From: Tetracladium setigerum
Lineage: Eukaryota; Ascomycota; Leotiomycetes; Helotiales
DNA: 64,000 nt
Direction: 5' to 3'
NCBI GenBank assembly: GCA_031472005.1
Contig: PZJY01000013.1
Location: 744,001 to 808,000 of the forward strand
Of the stretch, positions 11,401 to 21,440 are shown piece after piece; within the stretch, counting starts at the first letter, position 1; each line of letters begins with the position of its first letter. The notes under the pieces were generated by a model. That model had not been told where the DNA came from. It was given only the letters and a program-made list of their open reading frames with translations, and did no database searches. The position numbers and the translations under genes were made by a program.

Positions 11401-11693
11401 GCTGATGAGCACGGGTGGACAGCGCTCTCGGAGGCAGCAAGTAGGGGGCACGAGGCCGTCGTCGCGCAGCTGCTCGCGGCCCCAGGGATCGATGTGAACC
11501 AGGCTGATGGGGACGGGCAAACAGCACTCTCGTGGGCAGCAAGTAGGGGGCACGAGGCTGTTGTCGCGCAGCTGCTCGCGGCCCCAGGATCGATGTGAAC
11601 CAGGCTGATGGGGACGGGCGAACAGCGCTCTGGTGGGCAGCAAGTGAGGGGCACGAGGCCGTCGTCAAGCAGCTTAAAGCCTTTATATCTTAA
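8451..11693 (+). CDS. STAND/NLR protein: SesB-like hydrolase, NACHT, ankyrin repeats; two frameshifts
   Basis: Start ATG at 8451; an intron at 8615-8664 (GTTTGT...TATAG) joins a 54-residue basic leader to the hydrolase. The product would be about 1064 residues. Domain 1 (about 55-300) is an alpha/beta hydrolase with IVFVHGLTGDREATW, the nucleophile elbow AHSLGG (Ser141) and MGTPHAGADLA, as in SesB-type domains of fungal NLRs. A Gly/Ser/Gln linker follows (SGSGAAFGIGQQNVHG). The NACHT domain has Walker A ADPGCGKSVLAKFL (Lys near 437) and Walker B CILDALDE (near 534). The C-terminus is about four and a half ankyrin repeats from 11263. Single missing bases at about 11347 (after a G run) and 11587 put the ankyrin part in three frames. 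A cryptic intron near 9562-9638 is possible but the frame stays open there. Such proteins mediate non-self recognition and cell death; the role here is inferred. Confidence 0.85.
11263..11690 (+). repeat. Near-identical 99-bp tandem repeats encoding ankyrin units
   Basis: Four full units and a partial one, each 99 bases (33 residues), follow the scheme LLAAPGIDVNQADGDG-TAL-AAS-GHEAVVAQ. Units differ at only a few bases, mainly at the codons after GDG and before AAS, which vary between units. In the ankyrin fold those variable codons lie on the exposed beta-hairpin and first helix. Such uniform repeats point to ongoing exchange between units, as known for WD40, ANK and TPR repeats of fungal NLRs. 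Confidence 0.85.
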
Positions 11694-12388
11694 CTATAGA
11701 GCCGCCATATACCCCACCCACCACCATATATCTCTGAGCCTCTTTATACAATCCTTTGGAACGCTAGAACATTTGATTTGAAATAACCGAAACTTTACTT
11801 TTAATGGCTAGCGTCAATTTTTCATGTATACAGCCGGCTAATATGCTTTTGTTACCAGCACTTTGACATTCCTCTGTCGGAGATTTCGAGCTCATTATAG
11901 AGCCATAATAGAAAGATTTATGGTTTGGATTCTGAGATGCCGGTTGAATGTAGGTTCCTGCGGGTGAACCCCTCCCCATATCCAGAATGTTCGTAGAGAT
12001 GAAAATCTCCTTTGTGGGATTGATGTTGATCAGAAGCCTGAACATGCGTGTCGCCGAAGCCAACAAAGTCTAATTCCTGCACCCAAAAACCGTCCCTTCC
12101 CTGTGCGCAGACGAAACGTTGAGCCTCACATTTTACCCAAATTGATATGATCACCTACAAAGTGGAGAAACTAATATCAAGAGTACACAAGGCATTTACG
12201 ATATTGCATGAAGAGACGTCAATTACCGTGGGACTGACTTTGAACCTGTCTTTTCTGTATGCAGAAATATCGGGAATAATGAGCAACATGTATGGAATCA
12301 ACTAACTATGGGTAGTCATTGACAGTATCACAAACAGAGATTCAGACATCATAAAGAGGTCACCACGTCGGGTTCTTGTGCTACACAT
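11694..12388. other. Element interior between the NLR gene and the TPR relic
   Basis: No supported gene. Two minus-strand open frames overlap at about 11764-12154 but neither shows a domain nor a convincing start context. The first part is the NLR 3' untranslated region. Confidence 0.4.
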
Positions 12389-12876
12389 CTACCGTAAGCC
12401 AAGCTTCTGCAATAGTTTGTGGCATTTCAACTCTTCAAGACGTTTTCTTTCACCTGAAGGTGACTCTGGGCGCATGATTGGTGGCTCTTCGTCACCTTCC
12501 AAGGCATTATCTTCCGCAGCGGCATCAAGTGCAACTAACCTCTCCCGCAGACGCTTTGATCGTGAGTTTTCAGGTCCCACCACCTTCATGTACCCGCTTA
12601 GAGCCTTCGTATACATCAGCTTCGCTAGCGGTAAGTCAGCCTGGCGCTCGCAGAGATATACAAGACCCAATATTATATTAAGCGCAGGAAGATACATCTC
12701 GAAAATAACGCCCAAGCCCTTCTCGTAGCCAAGCAGCGCCCGCTAGTACATCTTCTCGGCCTCGTCGAGCTTGCCTTGGTCACGGTAGACGACCCCCTAG
12801 GTTATTGACCGTGTCGAGGGTCGACGTGTAGTCTGCACCGAGCGCCATCTCGTAGCCAAGCAGAGCCTGCTAGTAT
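12389..12876 (-). pseudogene. TPR-domain fragment (NLR-type tetratricopeptide repeats), degraded
   Basis: Read on the minus strand it encodes tetratricopeptide units of the kinesin-light-chain type common at the C-termini of fungal NLRs: QALLGYEMALGADYTSTLD, NNLGVVYRDQGKLDEAEKMY, RALLGYEKG, then a diverged unit and the tail LKCHKLLQKLGLR before TAG at 12389. Two in-frame TAG codons stand where the family has glutamine (MY-stop-RALLGYE and Y-stop-QALLGYE), as expected from CAG-to-TAG changes, and one extra G at about 12794 shifts the frame. It starts directly at the end of the transposase fragment with no start codon of its own. It is a broken piece of an NLR-like gene. Confidence 0.65.
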
Positions 12877-13092
12877 ATCAGACTTTAGTCTCAAGAAGCT
12901 TTCGAGGGCTTTCTCTTCCTGCGGGTTGAGGTACTATTAGCTTGTGGCTTTGGCTTCTCGTGAAGGTCGCCCGCGTTTACAATAATTCAGGGTAGATAGG
13001 GGGATATTTTTTCGTATCGAAATGGCTTCGTATGTTAGAGGCTCTCCTGGCAGATAGCCTTCTGCAAGAGCTCGACTAGCGCGATCGCTCAT
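12877..13092 (-). pseudogene. Pogo-type transposase N-terminal fragment, RIP-damaged
   Basis: The minus strand encodes a psq-type helix-turn-helix seen in fungal pogo transposases: ATG at 13092, then EPLTYEAISIRKNIPLSTL, GRPSREAKATS and YLNPQEEKALESFLRLKSD. Between ATS and YLNP two consecutive stops (TAA TAG) stand where family members carry Gln-Gln, which fits C-to-T changes at CpA. The CENP-B-type second half and the DDE catalytic domain are missing: the sequence passes straight into the TPR fragment. It lies 600 bases inside the right TIR and points inward, as expected for the element's own transposase. Confidence 0.7.
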
Positions 13093-13645
13093 ACTCACCT
13101 GTTATAATAATGAGGTAGCAACAAGAAGGAGCAGAAGACGAAGGAATAGTTGCTAGTAAGTCACGTAATAGATCATCAAAACTTCTAGAAGAACGCCACA
13201 CTCTGTATTATCAAATTCTTAGTTTACATACAATATGCAGTATATAGTATCATATCACTTGCGTGACTGTGAATATCATATTATATAAGCATAGATATTC
13301 GCTTATTCCCTTGGCGTTTTGTGTGCCTCCTCCCTTTTATCCGGATAAATTCGGCAAATAGATTCTCTCGTGCTCTAAGGCTTTAAAACTTAGTGATTTA
13401 TTCTCCCGTAGTAGTAGTTTCGTACTGTAGCGCCGAAAGTTGAAGCTAGGTTAGTAGCTGTAAGGAAGCAGGGGGGAAGTCGAAGCGGCATTTGATGCCG
13501 GCGACGGGACAGTCGATCACGTTGACACCACTATAGAATTTTGCCACTATAAATCAAACACTTGTAAAGGAGTGGCCAAAGAATAATTAAGTATTAATTT
13601 TAACTTTATGTGATAAAGATTAAAGAGATTATAACTACTGAAATA
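13093..13645. other. Element interior right of the transposase fragment
   Basis: AT-rich, no supported gene. It contains a short inverted and direct repeat around CCACTATA at about 13530-13555. It probably served as the transposase promoter side of the element. Confidence 0.4.
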
Positions 13646-13691
13646 ATTTTTTTCTCGTTACGGGGGTTTCTCGTTACGCAGGGACGGACGT
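13646..13691 (-). repeat. Right terminal inverted repeat
   Basis: Reverse complement of the left end: two spaced CGTAACGAGAAA copies separated by a C run, then GTCCGTCCCTGCG, ending GGACGT before TA at 13692-13693. Here the two internal motif copies are identical, so the right end is the better preserved one. Confidence 0.8.
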
Positions 13692-14282
13692 TATCACTCC
13701 TCTTAGCCTTTTTCCTGGCTAATTTCTTTCTGCTTTCCAATAATCCATAACTTCAATAAGAAAATATTGTATAAAATATTCAGCTCACTTATCAATAATT
13801 TCATTTTCTCAATAACCTATATCTAGGTAGTTCTCGCAAGCACACCAACCAAAAAATGCCAGAAGATGTATGAGAGGGAAGACATATGGAGGAAGGACAA
13901 ACAAAAAAGGAGAGGGAATGCAAATAATAATCAAAGAGAGTGAGGTCTACGCCAAATATAAATGCCTGCTGCCCCCTCTTCCCACCCAAAAAAAATGCAA
14001 GATGGGAAAATAATATATTCTTAGACAATAACTCCGCCAATAATGCTCCAGAGATAAAGAGAGAGGGAAAGACAAAAATTAACAAATAGTGACATGGGAT
14101 TTTAGGAGAAGAATCCAAACAAAAACAGTAGGTAGGAGGAAATCCATGCAGTAGCACTCCAGGGTATACAAAGCCATCCAAAGCAAAGCAACGCAACACA
14201 ACGTAGCACAACATAATGAGAAAAGATCACCCAGCACTCTCCACCACCAACTCCACACGAGCTGTCTGTCTGCCTGTCCTTT
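13692..14282. other. Intergenic, element to the Rab gene
   Basis: No gene is supported. The right part is the 3' untranslated region of the Rab gene, which ends at 14283 on the minus strand. Confidence 0.5.
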
Positions 14283-15347
14283 TCAACAACACTTCCTCCT
14301 CGTCTTCACAACGCCCTGCTCACCATCCTCCCCCGCCTTCCCCCCTGCTCATCAACATAACTCTCAACCGGCACACCAAACCAACTCCTCCTATCCCTGC
14401 CCACCCTAAAACTGCCCCCAGGTCTCATCATCCCATCAAAATACCCCCAACCTCCCCACCACTCCCCGGTCCACCACCACCACCTATGTCACTCCCCGGC
14501 GAAAAGATGCCCGGCGTCTGCTGCGCGCTCAAAAGCTCCTCCTGAACTTTCCTCTCCTGCTGAACCAATTTCCTGGTAATGACTCGGAACACTTCATCTA
14601 CGCCTTCGCCGCTCTCAGCACTAACTTCATGACAGCAATCCCATCCTACTTCCTGGCCCCAGAATCCACTACTCCTCTTACTACTCGGACTCTTGGCGCC
14701 GCCAAATCCATAGCCTCCTGCTGCTGCCGAAGCGAGTGTGTGATCTGCATACCCGCCGGGTGTAGCGGTTGGTGGAGGAGTTCCGCTGAGTCCCGGAGCG
14801 AGATTTTCAGCGACGTAGGCAATGCAGCGTTCGAAGGGGACTTCGCGCGCGGATGGGAGGTCAGATTTTGTGCCTACGACGTGCAGGATGATGTCCGGTG
14901 GGAGGTTGCGGCGGAGTTCGGTGAGCCAGACGCCCATTTCTTCGAATGAGGTAAGAGAGGTTATGGAGTAGCAGAGGATGCAGGCGTTTGCGCCGCGGTA
15001 GTAGAGACGTGAGATTGAACTGGTAGGGACGCATAGATTGTTAGTTTATATCTCCTGGTTGCTTGCTTCGGGATCCTCTGGGGGGATTATGTGATGTATA
15101 ATGTAGGAAACGGAAAGAATAAAACAAACCGAAATCTCTCTTGACCAGCCGTGTCCCAAATCTGCAACCTCACAACCGTATCACTCTCATCATCAACAAC
15201 CCTCTTCGTCAAGAAGCTCGCCCCAATAGTCGATGTTGTCGTCGCAGGCGAGAATTGATTCTTGACATATCGCGCAACCAGGCTTGTCTTCCCCACGCCT
15301 TGCGAGCCGAGCACGACAATTTTGGCTTCAAGAGATTGATGTGCCAT
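14283..15347 (-). CDS. Rab-family small GTPase, two frameshifts near the C-terminus
   Basis: Two exons, 15347-15130 and 15019-14283, with intron 15020-15129. Motifs: P-loop GSQGVGKTS, switch region TIGASFLTK, WDTAGQERF, RLYYRGANACILCYSI, base-binding GTKSDL (TKxD in place of NKxD) and EVSAESGEGVDEVF. Before the last motif is a Gly/Ser/Pro-rich insertion of about 50 residues, unusual for Rab proteins. Two frame breaks, at C runs 14444-14448 and 14340-14345 (plus strand), hide the tail; reading across both gives a tail ending TRRKCC before TGA, the double cysteine that is geranylgeranylated in Rabs. It resembles the Rab5/21/22 branch, which acts in endosomal traffic, but the exact subfamily is uncertain. 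Confidence 0.85.
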
Positions 15348-16386
15348 GGTTTTGTGTGTGTGAGTGTGTTTGTTTGTGCGCTTCGTGTCTGTGCGTTTTG
15401 TTTATGAGTTTTGTGTATTTTATCGCGGGCGGAAGGTGGTACGTTGGCAGAAGGCGACCAGACAGACAAGTGATGAGGGGATTTTGGCAATCGTCGCGTG
15501 AGGAGAGTGAAGAGCAAGACAATGATGCAAAGGTGAGGAGAGTGTGAAAGATTTCAGTACTGATGAAATGTCAACCGCCGTTTTGTTGCTGTTGGCCTCG
15601 TTTCCAGAAAGAGTATCGCAACCGTAAAATGTCTCAAGTCATACTCGTCGTTCGGTTCGTTCCATTCGTTTTTGTTCCTTTTTATCTTTCCAACCAAGGC
15701 ACAACAAGCAGCAGCACACACAAAAAAGAACAACTTTCACCAAAGAAAGAAAGAAAAGCGATTCTTCACACGATAAAAGAAAATCCAAAAATAGACGGAA
15801 CAGAAAGGGGATGCTGGGAGGGGGAGCAGCAGAGAAGAAAGAGAGAAGTTTTGTTTATATTTTTGTTTTTGTTTGTTGATGGTTGGTTTGGGATGGGATG
15901 GGGTTGTTGGAGGATGTTAAATTAAAATTGCATGGGATGGACGGCAGGGAGTCGACCGAGGTCAGGCAATGACGCGCATTCATGGGGGGGAATGAAAATC
16001 CCTGCATGACTGACAAGGTCACGTGGGAGGTGTAATCTTGTACGACATCCAATGAGGAGGAGTGGGATGTGCTTGGAGACGGTGATCTTGTGATACCCTT
16101 TTTGGTGGTTGATTTCCACTTGTGGTAATTTCGGTGTAATCAGTGGTCAGAATGAGGAAATGACCATTTCAGGATGACAGCAAGAGTTGGAGTAGTAGCT
16201 GCAAGATGTTGAGCGAAAACAGGTTCAATCAAATGAGGCGTTGGAAACAGCGCAATGGGAAACTCTGGAAAGCGATAACTGTCGTCTAGAAATCTTATAT
16301 TCTTCTAGATATATGTGTGTATGATCGCCTCAAAAAATATGTACAATTACAATCATCATATCTGGCCGTTTCAAAAATCAGCAACT
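15348..16386. other. Intergenic, Rab promoter and lactate dehydrogenase 3' region
   Basis: No gene is supported. It holds a GT-rich low-complexity stretch (about 15351-15420) in the Rab leader and an A-rich, AAAGAAAG-type purine stretch near 15720-15860. The part from about 16250 is the presumed 3' untranslated region of the lactate dehydrogenase gene. Confidence 0.5.
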
Positions 16387-18179
16387 CTACAACTTCGCCC
16401 TCAACCCTGGGTTAACCAAGGGATCGTATATCGAAAGTCCCTACGATGAATTAGTACAGACGTCAAAACATATTGAAAGAACAGGCATGATAATACTTAC
16501 CAAAGTATCCACCGGAACACCAGTACTATGCGTACTCAACCCCCTAGTATCAACGAGCGTCGGATTCAACTCCTCAACCGTATTGCACCCAATCAACCTC
16601 ATATTCATCTCCATCTCATCCTTCAACAGCTGAATAGCCCTCTCCACACCCGGCAACCCATATGCACTCATGGCATACAAAAACGGTCTTCCAATCCCCA
16701 CACCTTTCGCACCCAGACAAAGCGCCTTGATGATATCCGTTGCTCTCCTCACACCACCATCGATATAAACCTCAATTCGATTTTCCCACCCTCTTTCTCT
16801 GAGAATCGGCATGACTTCCGCAAGGACCTCGATACCGGAGCGCGCGAAATCGAGCTGGCGACCACCGTGGTTGGAGAGAACGACACCTTGAACGCCCATT
16901 TCGACGGCTTTGATGACATCCTCGACTCTCTGGACTCCCTTGAGAAGAATGGGCATTTTGGTAATCGATTGGAACCAAGGAATATCATCCCACTTCAGCG
17001 CGGGGTCAATGAAGCTCGAGATAGCTCTCGCAGCGCCCTGGGAATTATCCGTCGCCTCCCCTCCCTTCGCCTGCACATTTGCGCCGGTATCTGTGAATTT
17101 AGATCGCATGTCTTTCTCTCGTCGTCCCAATTGCGGTGCATCAACGGTGATGAACAACCCCTTGCAGCCGCGCTCTTCGGCATATTGCACGATTTTCTTG
17201 GTGATTTCGCGGTCTTTATTGACGTAGAGTTGGAGCCATTGCACTTGTTCGCCTTCGGCTGCGTCCATGATTTCGTCGAAGGAGCAGGATGCCAGGGTTG
17301 GGATCATCTGCACGACGTTATGCTTCTTGGCTGCTTTGGTGAAGATGACTTCTCCCTCTGGGTGACCCAATTTCCCCAAAGCGGTTGCGGTGATGTAGAA
17401 TGGAATATCGACTTTCGTCCCAAGCATGGTGGTGGAAAAGTCGACTTTCTCCACATCAACCAGAATACGGGGTCGGAACCAGATTTTGTGGAATGCCGAA
17501 TGGTTCTCTCGCATTGTCTAGAGCCTGTTAGTTCTATTCCTTCCCTGCTTGGAAGAGGAATACTTACAATCTCATCATCAGCACCACTGGAATAGTATGC
17601 CCATGCAGTTTTCTTCATGATCTGTCTGGCCACGGCCTCGAAATCCATCAAGTTGTAACATTGATCCAAAATCGGCATTCGTGTGATCCTCTCCTGCCTC
17701 TCCTTCTCCTCTGCTGTCTCAACTTTCTCCTCGACCTCGACGGTGCTCATATCCACTACTCCCAGATGTTTGGACTTATCAAGGAACTTATCGAGCGTGT
17801 CCGGAGGGTGGATGGGTTCGTACTCTTCCGTCGCATCTTTTCCCTACAAGAAAATGTCAGTCAGTACTTTTGCTATCTATATTTTTTGATAACAGAAAGG
17901 GGAGAAACTCACGGCATATTTAAGAATGATCTTTGGTCCGCCAGGATGTTCTGTTCGCGGGGGTTAGCTATCTCGCGCCTTTTGCTTCTTGTGTCCTGCG
18001 GGGTTGTGTATGGTACCTGGCAAGAACTCTGTAACATCATACGCTTTCCCCTACAACAGTATTAGCACTCCCTCCCCAATCCATTGCGCCACTTCCATCC
18101 TCATACTCACATGAACAATCACCCAGCACGACTCTCTCGAGTTATGCTTTGCAATTTCCTGTCCCGTCAAGTTAGGCAT
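16387..18179 (-). CDS. FMN-dependent L-lactate dehydrogenase with cytochrome b5 domain (flavocytochrome b2 type)
   Basis: Six exons with introns 18051-18110, 17951-18016, 17844-17912, 17518-17567 and 16441-16500. The first ~80 residues form a cytochrome b5 fold (MPNLTGQEIAKHNSRESCWV; heme ligands in FLPEHPGGPKI and in EEYEPIHPP). The rest is an FMN alpha-hydroxyacid dehydrogenase barrel with ITATALGKLGHPEGE, QLYVNKDRE, FITVDAPQLGRREKDMR, LLKGVQRVEDV and the active-site stretch VVLSNHGGRQLDFARS (His-Gly-Gly-Arg). It would oxidise L-lactate to pyruvate, or a related 2-hydroxyacid, passing electrons to the heme. Yeast Cyb2 has a long mitochondrial presequence; none is present here because the protein begins at the b5 domain, so it may be cytosolic. 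The end is DPLVNPGLRAKL. The frame is intact. Confidence 0.92.
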
Positions 18180-19192
18180 CTTGCTGAATTTCGTTCGTAC
18201 CGAGGTAATCAATCGCTCGCAATCAACAAAAGCGTCTGAAGATGGGGGGTACAGTAGTGATCGCAAAGAGAGGAGGAAGCAATAAGTAGATAAAGGGCTC
18301 GATTCAAAAGAGTAGGTCTATAGCGATCTATCGCCACAAAGGTGATTGAGCGAATCTCGAGAAGGGAATGGGTTCACGGAGGAGTGGAAGTTTTGAGGGC
18401 GGTATGCGAAGGTATTTATGACGAGGACATCGAAAAACTGCCGCGTTTCCAAAAGGGCAACAAATGGGAGGGACCTTTCGGATATAAGCTTTCGCGGTTT
18501 CGGGGAAGCTTAGAACGAGCTGGTTTGGACAGACTGGCAGAGAATTTTTTGTTGAGCTTTGGTTCGGCGGGTTAATTGACGAGAGGAGCATAGAAAGGTC
18601 AATAAGAAACGACTGCGAGAGTTTCAAATAGCCAGTCACTGTATCTACTAAGATCTCGTTCAAATGGTTGATGCTGCTATTCCCACAGAAACTTGGAATC
18701 CCCAAACTTCCCCAGAACATGGGAGCTCCCTCGGCTAAAATGTACAGTAAGTACTCCGTACGGAGAGAAATGCGGGCAAGGATGAATGGGAAGCATCTCA
18801 GCCAATGAATAACAGCCTATTGGAATTGAAAGCATGCGACCGGACTTGTTCTCTACAAAACTTCTATTTCAAATCTTTTTGGATGTGATTGTCGCTCTTT
18901 TCCTCCAAGTTGACTGGAAATTGACTATCATCAACCAATTGAGCTGAAATTTGCTGCGCTATATCGGAACTGCGTGCAATCATGGCAGTTCGACTGTGAT
19001 CGCCAACACCGCTTTCTCGGCGCGCACCTGAGCAGCATCTCAAACAAGGTCCAGTTGCCAGCAAGAAGTCGCAAGAACGGCCACACAAGAATTGTGGTTT
19101 TGATATTTAGTATTCACTTTCACTTTCTAGATATTTCAATGCAAGCTGTCATTAAACATCTAATTTTCTCTTAAGCATCTATCAAAGCTCCT
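18180..19192. other. Intergenic, lactate dehydrogenase promoter and protease 3' region
   Basis: No gene is supported. The right third is probably the 3' untranslated region of the protease gene. A TGTACAGTAAGTACTCCGTACG stretch at about 18740 belongs to a motif seen repeatedly between genes in this window. Confidence 0.45.
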
Positions 19193-21440
19193 CTAATTCG
19201 CCGCCTTCTTAGCCAACTTGACCAACTCAGGGAAAATCGGAGTACCAAAGCCAGTCACAGCATCCCAACCCTCGACGGTAGGGAAACCAGTGGTGTTGCA
19301 ACCACCATTTACACCGGACGTGATATCAGTGAAGGCCTTGTATCCCTTCTTGTACAACCAGGGGTTCAAGAAACCAAGTGGAGGCTTTCCAGCAGCGATG
19401 AGTGCGTCGTTGGTGAGGGCGATGATGGATGAGAGGAGTGGAGCCGAAGCGCTGGTTCCTGAGATGATGCCGTTGGTGCTGTTCCATACGTACTGGAAGT
19501 AGAGACCTTGGGCGGAGATATCTGGGTATGCGCGGCCAGCTGGGTGATGGTTAGTATTTACTTATACTTTGCCGAGTTTGTTTGGTTTTTGGGGGCAATG
19601 GAGGAGGAGAAAGTCACTTACCAGGATTGAAGAGACCCTTGTGTTCACCCTTCATTCCCTTGACATATTTGGGAACGACCTTATCCTGATAACTTGGACG
19701 AGGGAAATACTCGCTGAATCCCGATCCAGAAGCATAATACCCATGAGGCTTATTATCCGGACCAAGCGCACCAGCAGGTCGCGAAGCAGATGTCTCTGGC
19801 TCAAATCCTTGTGTGGCACCGGCGACCGTTACGTATGGGCAGGATGCAGGGAAAGAGGGAAGGAATTTGAAAGTTTTCTTTCCGTCGTTGGAGATACAAG
19901 CTGAAGCATCGTTTCCGGCGATTCCACCAGCACCGCCATCGCCGGAGCTGAAAACAAGAGTAACGCCTCGAGCACCGAGTTGGGCGAAGTCGTTGCACAC
20001 TCGCTTGGCGTAGGCGAGGGGAACTGTTTGCTCGTCGTCTCCGTAGGATGTGCTGATTACTTGAGGGAGGGACTTTTGGGAGAGGACGTAGGTGGTCCAG
20101 GCGAGGTATGGCTCGTCTATAATGAGGTTAGAATTATTCCTTTGGGATGAGGAAAAGGTCAGGGCGAGGTGAGATATCTACTTACTTCCAGGTGGATCTC
20201 CAGCAGCCTCATCAGGAATTTGTGGTGGCTCTCCGCCAGTAGAGTAGGCGGTGACTGGCATTGGATATGTCATTCCAATGATCGTCTGGGCATCGAGGTT
20301 TGCTTCCTTGCCGGTTGCATCAGCAAGTTGTGCAGCAGTAAGTGGGCCGTCTTGTTGTGGTCCGTCGGCGATGGAGACAAACTTGAAGTTGGCAGCTCCG
20401 GAAACAGCTTTGGGCTGGTATTTCTCAAGGAACTGCTTAGCATCAGGCCTGATTGGGACTTCTGCAAGGAAATTGTTGAAGCCGATCTGGTTCTTGCCGG
20501 CAGCCTTTTGGACGTAATCCTTGGTTCCATAGAGGGTGCCGAAGCAGTCTGGGGTTGTTCCATTGACAGTACAGACTGAATTTACACAAAAATTAGCAAG
20601 TGCTCAATTGAGTTGGTGGGTAGTCCAGAACGGAAAAGATATTAGGAGATGGATTACCTTTCTTGAGAGCATGCGACGTGGGGTTTGTTAGACCTGGGTA
20701 AGGGTATGGAATTGGGGCGTCAGCGGCCTCAGCTCTCTTAACAGTTCGCATGAACGAGGTAGTTGGTTGAATCGTGTCCACATGGTCGTGGAGATGCTCT
20801 GGAAGAGACCATTTTGGAGCACGAATCAATTGTGTTCCATCGGTGTTCTCGTAAACGTGATACTCGGTATCGAGCAGACGTTCAGCCGTCAAGACGTTGA
20901 TGGTAAGGTGAATCCAATCCTTGGAGGGGCTGTGGGAAGAGTGGGTGATGCCATTCTCTTCCAACCACTCGTGCACGAGGTTGAGAGTGTCATCCGTTGG
21001 CTTGATGAGCTCGTTCACTTCGTCGTGGGTGAGATGCTAGATGGTGTTAGTGTTTGTTTTGGTGATCGAGGGGTGACCACAAAGCCAGGGACAGATATAC
21101 TTACTTGTCCATATCGAGCATGATCTGGATCGGAAACTGTGAAAAAAATGTAGGTCAGTCTCTCAATTGGGCAATCACAGATGGAATATTTTGAGATTGA
21201 CTCTCAAGTCGGAATTATCGTACCTTCATTGAGATGAGTCTCCAATGCACCGAAGTTGCTCTGCTTGACACCAATTTGCAAATGCAACATCTTCTCCGCT
21301 GGTGCGCGAGCCATCTTTGTCCATTTCACAGGAACATTATGTCTCTCCTTGACAGCGTAAGAAGTGCGCGAGCGAATTGGGGTTCCCAAAACATCTTGAG
21401 TGGCAATAGCCAAAGCCAACAGAATTGAGGTGCCCAACAT
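19193..21440 (-). CDS. Secreted tripeptidyl-peptidase / sedolisin (peptidase family S53)
   Basis: Six exons with introns 21137-21223, 21037-21104, 20576-20657, 20117-20185 and 19540-19621. The start at 21440 (MLGTSILLALAIATQDVLG) gives a signal peptide; an upstream ATG in the same frame would bury it. The pro-domain shows HLQIGVKQSNFGALETHL and VSDPDHARYGQHLT. The catalytic set of sedolisins is present: Glu and Asp in ATGKEANLDAQTI, the oxyanion Asp after VISTSYGDDEQTVP and FSSGDGGAGG, and the nucleophile in GIISGTSASAP. The calcium site is DITSGVNGG with GWDAVTGFGTP at the C-terminus. The enzyme is expected to be secreted, self-activating at acid pH, and to release tripeptides from proteins. 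The reading frame is intact across all splice sites. Confidence 0.93.

Larger units (their letters stand above)
7283..13691. mobile_element. 6.4 kb TA-flanked inverted-repeat element, pogo/Tc1-type, carrying an NLR gene
   Basis: The ends are inverted copies of one another over about 46 bases, with few mismatches: the left end starts ACGTCCGTCCCTGCGTAGCG at 7283, and the right end is its near-perfect reverse complement finishing at 13691. Each end is bordered outside by TA (7281-7282 and 13692-13693), the target duplication of Tc1/mariner/pogo elements. Inside, on the minus strand, sits a damaged N-terminal part of a pogo-type transposase (12877-13092). No catalytic DDE domain was found, so the element would be non-autonomous. 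The interior also carries an NLR gene (8451-11693) and a TPR fragment. It may be one element that acquired cargo, or an old pogo copy split by later insertion; the TIR pair favours treating it as one unit. Confidence 0.6.

Noticed and set aside
11197..11668. Minus-strand open frames of 135-148 codons across the ankyrin repeats
   Set aside because: They repeat with the same 99-base period as the coding strand and are simple shadows of the tandem repeat.
16528..17595. 355-codon plus-strand frame across the lactate dehydrogenase gene
   Set aside because: The minus-strand gene has intact exons, splice sites and catalytic motifs; the plus frame crosses its introns without splice logic.
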